A stretch of 15,622 bases of DNA from the NCBI GenBank assembly GCA_049610385.1, contig JBMYZL010000035.1:1-15622 (forward strand). Reading direction: 5' to 3'. Below are positions 14,701-15,622 of this stretch, piece by piece. Position numbers and translations under genes: made by a program. Every line of letters begins with the position of its first letter. The stretch's first letter is position 1. The notes below the pieces were generated by a model. That model was not told where the DNA came from. It saw nothing but the letters and a program-made list of their open reading frames with translations, and did no database searches. This DNA is from JBMYZL01 sp049610385. GTDB lineage: Bacteria > Bacteroidota > Bacteroidia > Flavobacteriales_D > Sanyastnellaceae.

Positions 14701-15622
14701 AGTACCACAATGTCTCCACCGCTTGAAAGTCCGCTACCGAAGCTGTCCTCATCGTCTTCATAACCCAACCAGTATCCTCCGGCTTCGATTACAACCTCTC
14801 CAAACGTAAAGTCTTCGAGGGCCGTGTTGTCATCCAGTTGGAAACCGGTGAGCATGCAAGTAGCTCCGCTGTTGTAAATCTCGATGTAGTCTTCAGGATC
14901 ACCACTGGTGTGGCTTTCACTGACATAGACAACACCCAATTCACACAATGGCACTTCAGGCGCTTCACAAGAACCGCTGTACATGTGGCCTCCGAGGTGA
15001 CTGAAGTCGTCGGCTGCATAGATGTCCCATTCACAAACCCCTGCTGCGAGGCTGCCTGCAGTGAACACGGTAGTGCCGTCTTCGCTCGTCAAGTCTTCGC
15101 CCGATGGGTTGGGGTTGCCTTGGAATGCTGCGTTTCGCACCAAGGTGACGTTGTTGGTGGTTACGGTTGAGTCACCGCACACGGACCAGAAACCGATGCC
15201 ATCGTTGTCGCCTTCGAAATTGGCGAACATGTCGATGATTACGAAGTCGTCAGCCGTTCCCCGCACAAGTGCGAATCCTGCGTTGCCGTCAGGCATGTAA
15301 GGGAATGTTTGGTCGGCTTCCGCCAAGATCGCTGCATCGGCATCCGGGTGAGCGAGGACGTACACGTCGCCCGCTGCGAGGACGTGTCCGTCGTTGAACC
15401 CGTTCCAGTACTCGTAGCTTCCTGGGAAATTGTTCGAGTTACTCACGTTTGGCCAAGCGTAGTCGTCGAGGTTGACATCGAATCCGGTTGGGTTGTAAAT
15501 CTCGACCCATCGGTTCGAGCCGCTTCCTACTCCGTACTCGGAGATGAAGAGGTCGCACCCGGCGTACTCGCACACACTGTTGTCGCTGTACTGAGCGTCA
15601 GCGTCGTAGTTCGTAGCAGTAG
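11718..15622 (-). CDS. Large secreted modular protein (lamin-tail repeats, choice-of-anchor I), N-terminus beyond the window
   Basis: The frame stays open to the right edge. A GTG at 15575 could be taken as a start, but the upstream codons read TNYDADAQYSDNSVCEYAGC, a Cys-module like those inside the protein, so the gene is 5' truncated. Counting from that GTG: residues 7-200, a lamin-tail-domain-like module (LFISEYG...RWVEIYNP); 209-390 and 391-572, two nearly identical 182-aa units, each a lamin-tail-like module plus Cys-rich (GCTDELACNYN) and Asp-rich calcium-type (DADNDGICDENED) parts; about 568-592, another Cys module; about 594-1093, a choice-of-anchor I beta-propeller-like domain (NEGDARDYD, GPEPEGIDIG, LGPEGLVFVS); about 1098-1215, a diverged lamin-tail unit; then a Cys module and a dockerin-like EF-hand (GDLNGDGFVTSSDLL) ending in Cys-Asp. 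Many acidic and Cys residues point to an extracellular or surface protein. Enzymatic or adhesive function is unknown; no usual type IX sorting domain is recognised at the C-terminus. Confidence 0.88.
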   Translation of the reverse strand, partial: TATNYDADAQYSDNSVCEYAGCDLFISEYGVGSGSNRWVEIYNPTGFDVNLDDYAWPNVSNSNNFPGSYEYWNGFNDGHVLAAGDVYVLAHPDADAAILAEADQTFPYMPDGNAGFALVRGTADDFVIIDMFANFEGDNDGIGFWSVCGDSTVTTNNVTLVRNAAFQGNPNPSGEDLTSEDGTTVFTAGSLAAGVCEWDIYAADDFSHLGGHMYSGSCEAPEVPLCELGVVYVSESHTSGDPEDYIEIYNSGATCMLTGFQLDDNTALEDFTFGEVVIEAGGYWLGYEDDEDSFGSGLSSGGDIVVLADPAGNMLIVDAGPSVGDLSVSYDAEGVGCYTVPTPGEANASCGTLGCTDELACNYNAEADTDDSSCTYADGITDCDGNCINDADNDGICDENEDPEVPLCELGVVYVSESHTSGDPEDYIEIYNSGATCMLTGFQLDDNTALEDFTFGEVVIEAGGYWLGYEDEEGSFGSGLSSGGDIVVLADPAGNMLIVDAGPSVGDLSVSYDAEGVGCYTTPTPGEANAACGTLGCTDELACNYNPDAVADDSSCTYSDGITDCDGNCINDADGDGICDENEDVEGCTDPAAENFNPNATIEDGSCWLSNVSAEVSGTYQTGIWDAGAAEIVDYHAGTQRLFFVNAAEASVQALDMSNPDSLTFLFAMDATEFGASANGLVVFDDYVAVAIEAAEVGVTGNVVIYDVDGNFVSSSPAGFLPDAITISNNGMTLAVSNEGQPNDTYTIDPVGSVTLVDVSNPQSPVSTQVGFESITADMLDESVRIFGPGASIAQDLEPEYAAFNSSDSKLYVSCQENNCMVVIDMATQSVEDIWGLGFKDHSLPENALDVSNEDGMINIANWPIKGMYQPDAIHAYEAGGIEYLVLANEGDARDYDSWSEEDRVKDLLLDSIAFPDAATLQLDENLGRLKTTTTMGDTDGDGDYDEIYSYGARSFSIFTTDGQLVYDSGDDFEQITAELLPLDFNSTNDSNGSFDNRSDDKGPEPEGIDIGTMNGRTYAFIGLERVSGVMVYDITDPAAPQYERYLSNRDFSVPDGDLVADPGAAGDLGPEGLVFVSAEDSPNGIPYLVTSNEISGTLTAYALDSSAEYQPCSLDNVYISEGHTSGEPEDYIELYNDGDYPCSLEGFMLDDNTALTDLTFEDVIIESGGYWLGYEDAEGSFGSGLSSGGDIIVLGDPNGDIRMVTLMPSLGEYSQSFDYYGNGCYTVPTPGEANEPCEDTGVYTLDDLGCTYEGACNYDPTALFDDGSCVYLAGDLNGDGFVTSSDLLSFLANFAQSCD
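13871..14407 (-). repeat. 546-bp tandem unit, copy 2 (C-terminal side)
   Basis: Second of two direct in-frame repeats with a 546-bp (182-codon) period: anchor sequences at 13871 and 14417 are exactly 546 bp apart. It encodes a lamin-tail-like module plus the Cys-rich and Asp-rich linkers. Differences from copy 1 are mostly at third codon positions. Confidence 0.9.
14417..14953 (-). repeat. 546-bp tandem unit, copy 1 (N-terminal side)
   Basis: First of the two direct repeats, nearly identical to 13871-14407. A third, diverged relative of the lamin-tail part lies at about 11890-12290. Within copy 1, positions 14587-14612 match the third copy exactly while copy 2 differs at several synonymous sites, which hints at patchy recombination between units. 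Confidence 0.9.

Noticed and set aside
13871..14953. Long direct repeats as a mobile element or composite transposon
   Set aside because: The repeats are in frame within one coding sequence, with no transposase, terminal inverted repeats or target duplications; they are protein modules.
15573..15575. GTG as the true start of the large modular protein
   Set aside because: The frame stays open to the window edge and the upstream codons continue the same Cys-module pattern, so the start is outside the window.

Overview
The window looks like a chromosomal segment from a member of Bacteroidota, most likely a marine or freshwater Flavobacteriales lineage. Four things support this: promoters of the TTTG...TAnnTTTG type (clearest before the tRNA-Asp), start codons without Shine-Dalgarno sequences, a DNA polymerase III alpha subunit with a proofreading exonuclease fused at its N-terminus, and a large secreted protein built of lamin-tail modules, Cys-rich 'CTD..ACNY...DDSSC' modules and a choice-of-anchor I domain. 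The lineage is an inference; no species can be named.

Layout. 1-1083 (minus strand): a strong terminator, then rpsP, whose S16 protein carries a very long Ala/Glu/Pro repeat tail. 1084-4503: a pterin locus. folE (minus) is divergent from a tightly coupled four-gene plus-strand operon: a RibD/DHFR-fold reductase, a CYTH triphosphate-tunnel enzyme, a dihydroneopterin aldolase fused to a cupin, and a short-chain dehydrogenase. All three junctions are ATGA start/stop overlaps. 4597-8889: dnaE with fused DEDDh exonuclease. 9010-9327: thioredoxin. 9436-10374: a DUF58/vWA-type protein. 10480-11409: a family-2-like glycosyltransferase. 11506-11582: tRNA-Asp(GTC) with its own promoter and terminator. 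11718 to the right edge (minus): a giant modular secreted protein whose N-terminus lies outside the window.

The part most likely to be new is the pterin locus. FolE makes 7,8-dihydroneopterin triphosphate and FolB needs the dephosphorylated form. Here the gene directly before folB encodes a CYTH protein, a fold whose known members hydrolyse or form triphosphates. It is therefore a good candidate for the often missing dihydroneopterin-triphosphate phosphohydrolase. The FolB part keeps its expected catalytic residues and is fused to a cupin with a complete metal-binding signature. Two predicted reductases (RibD/DHFR fold and SDR) complete an operon that could run from GTP to a reduced pterin. 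This pathway is inferred from context and motifs and has not been demonstrated.

No gene-free stretch exceeds 300 bases. The gaps of about 65-135 bp hold the promoters, hairpins and terminators listed below, or nothing recognisable (4504-4596).
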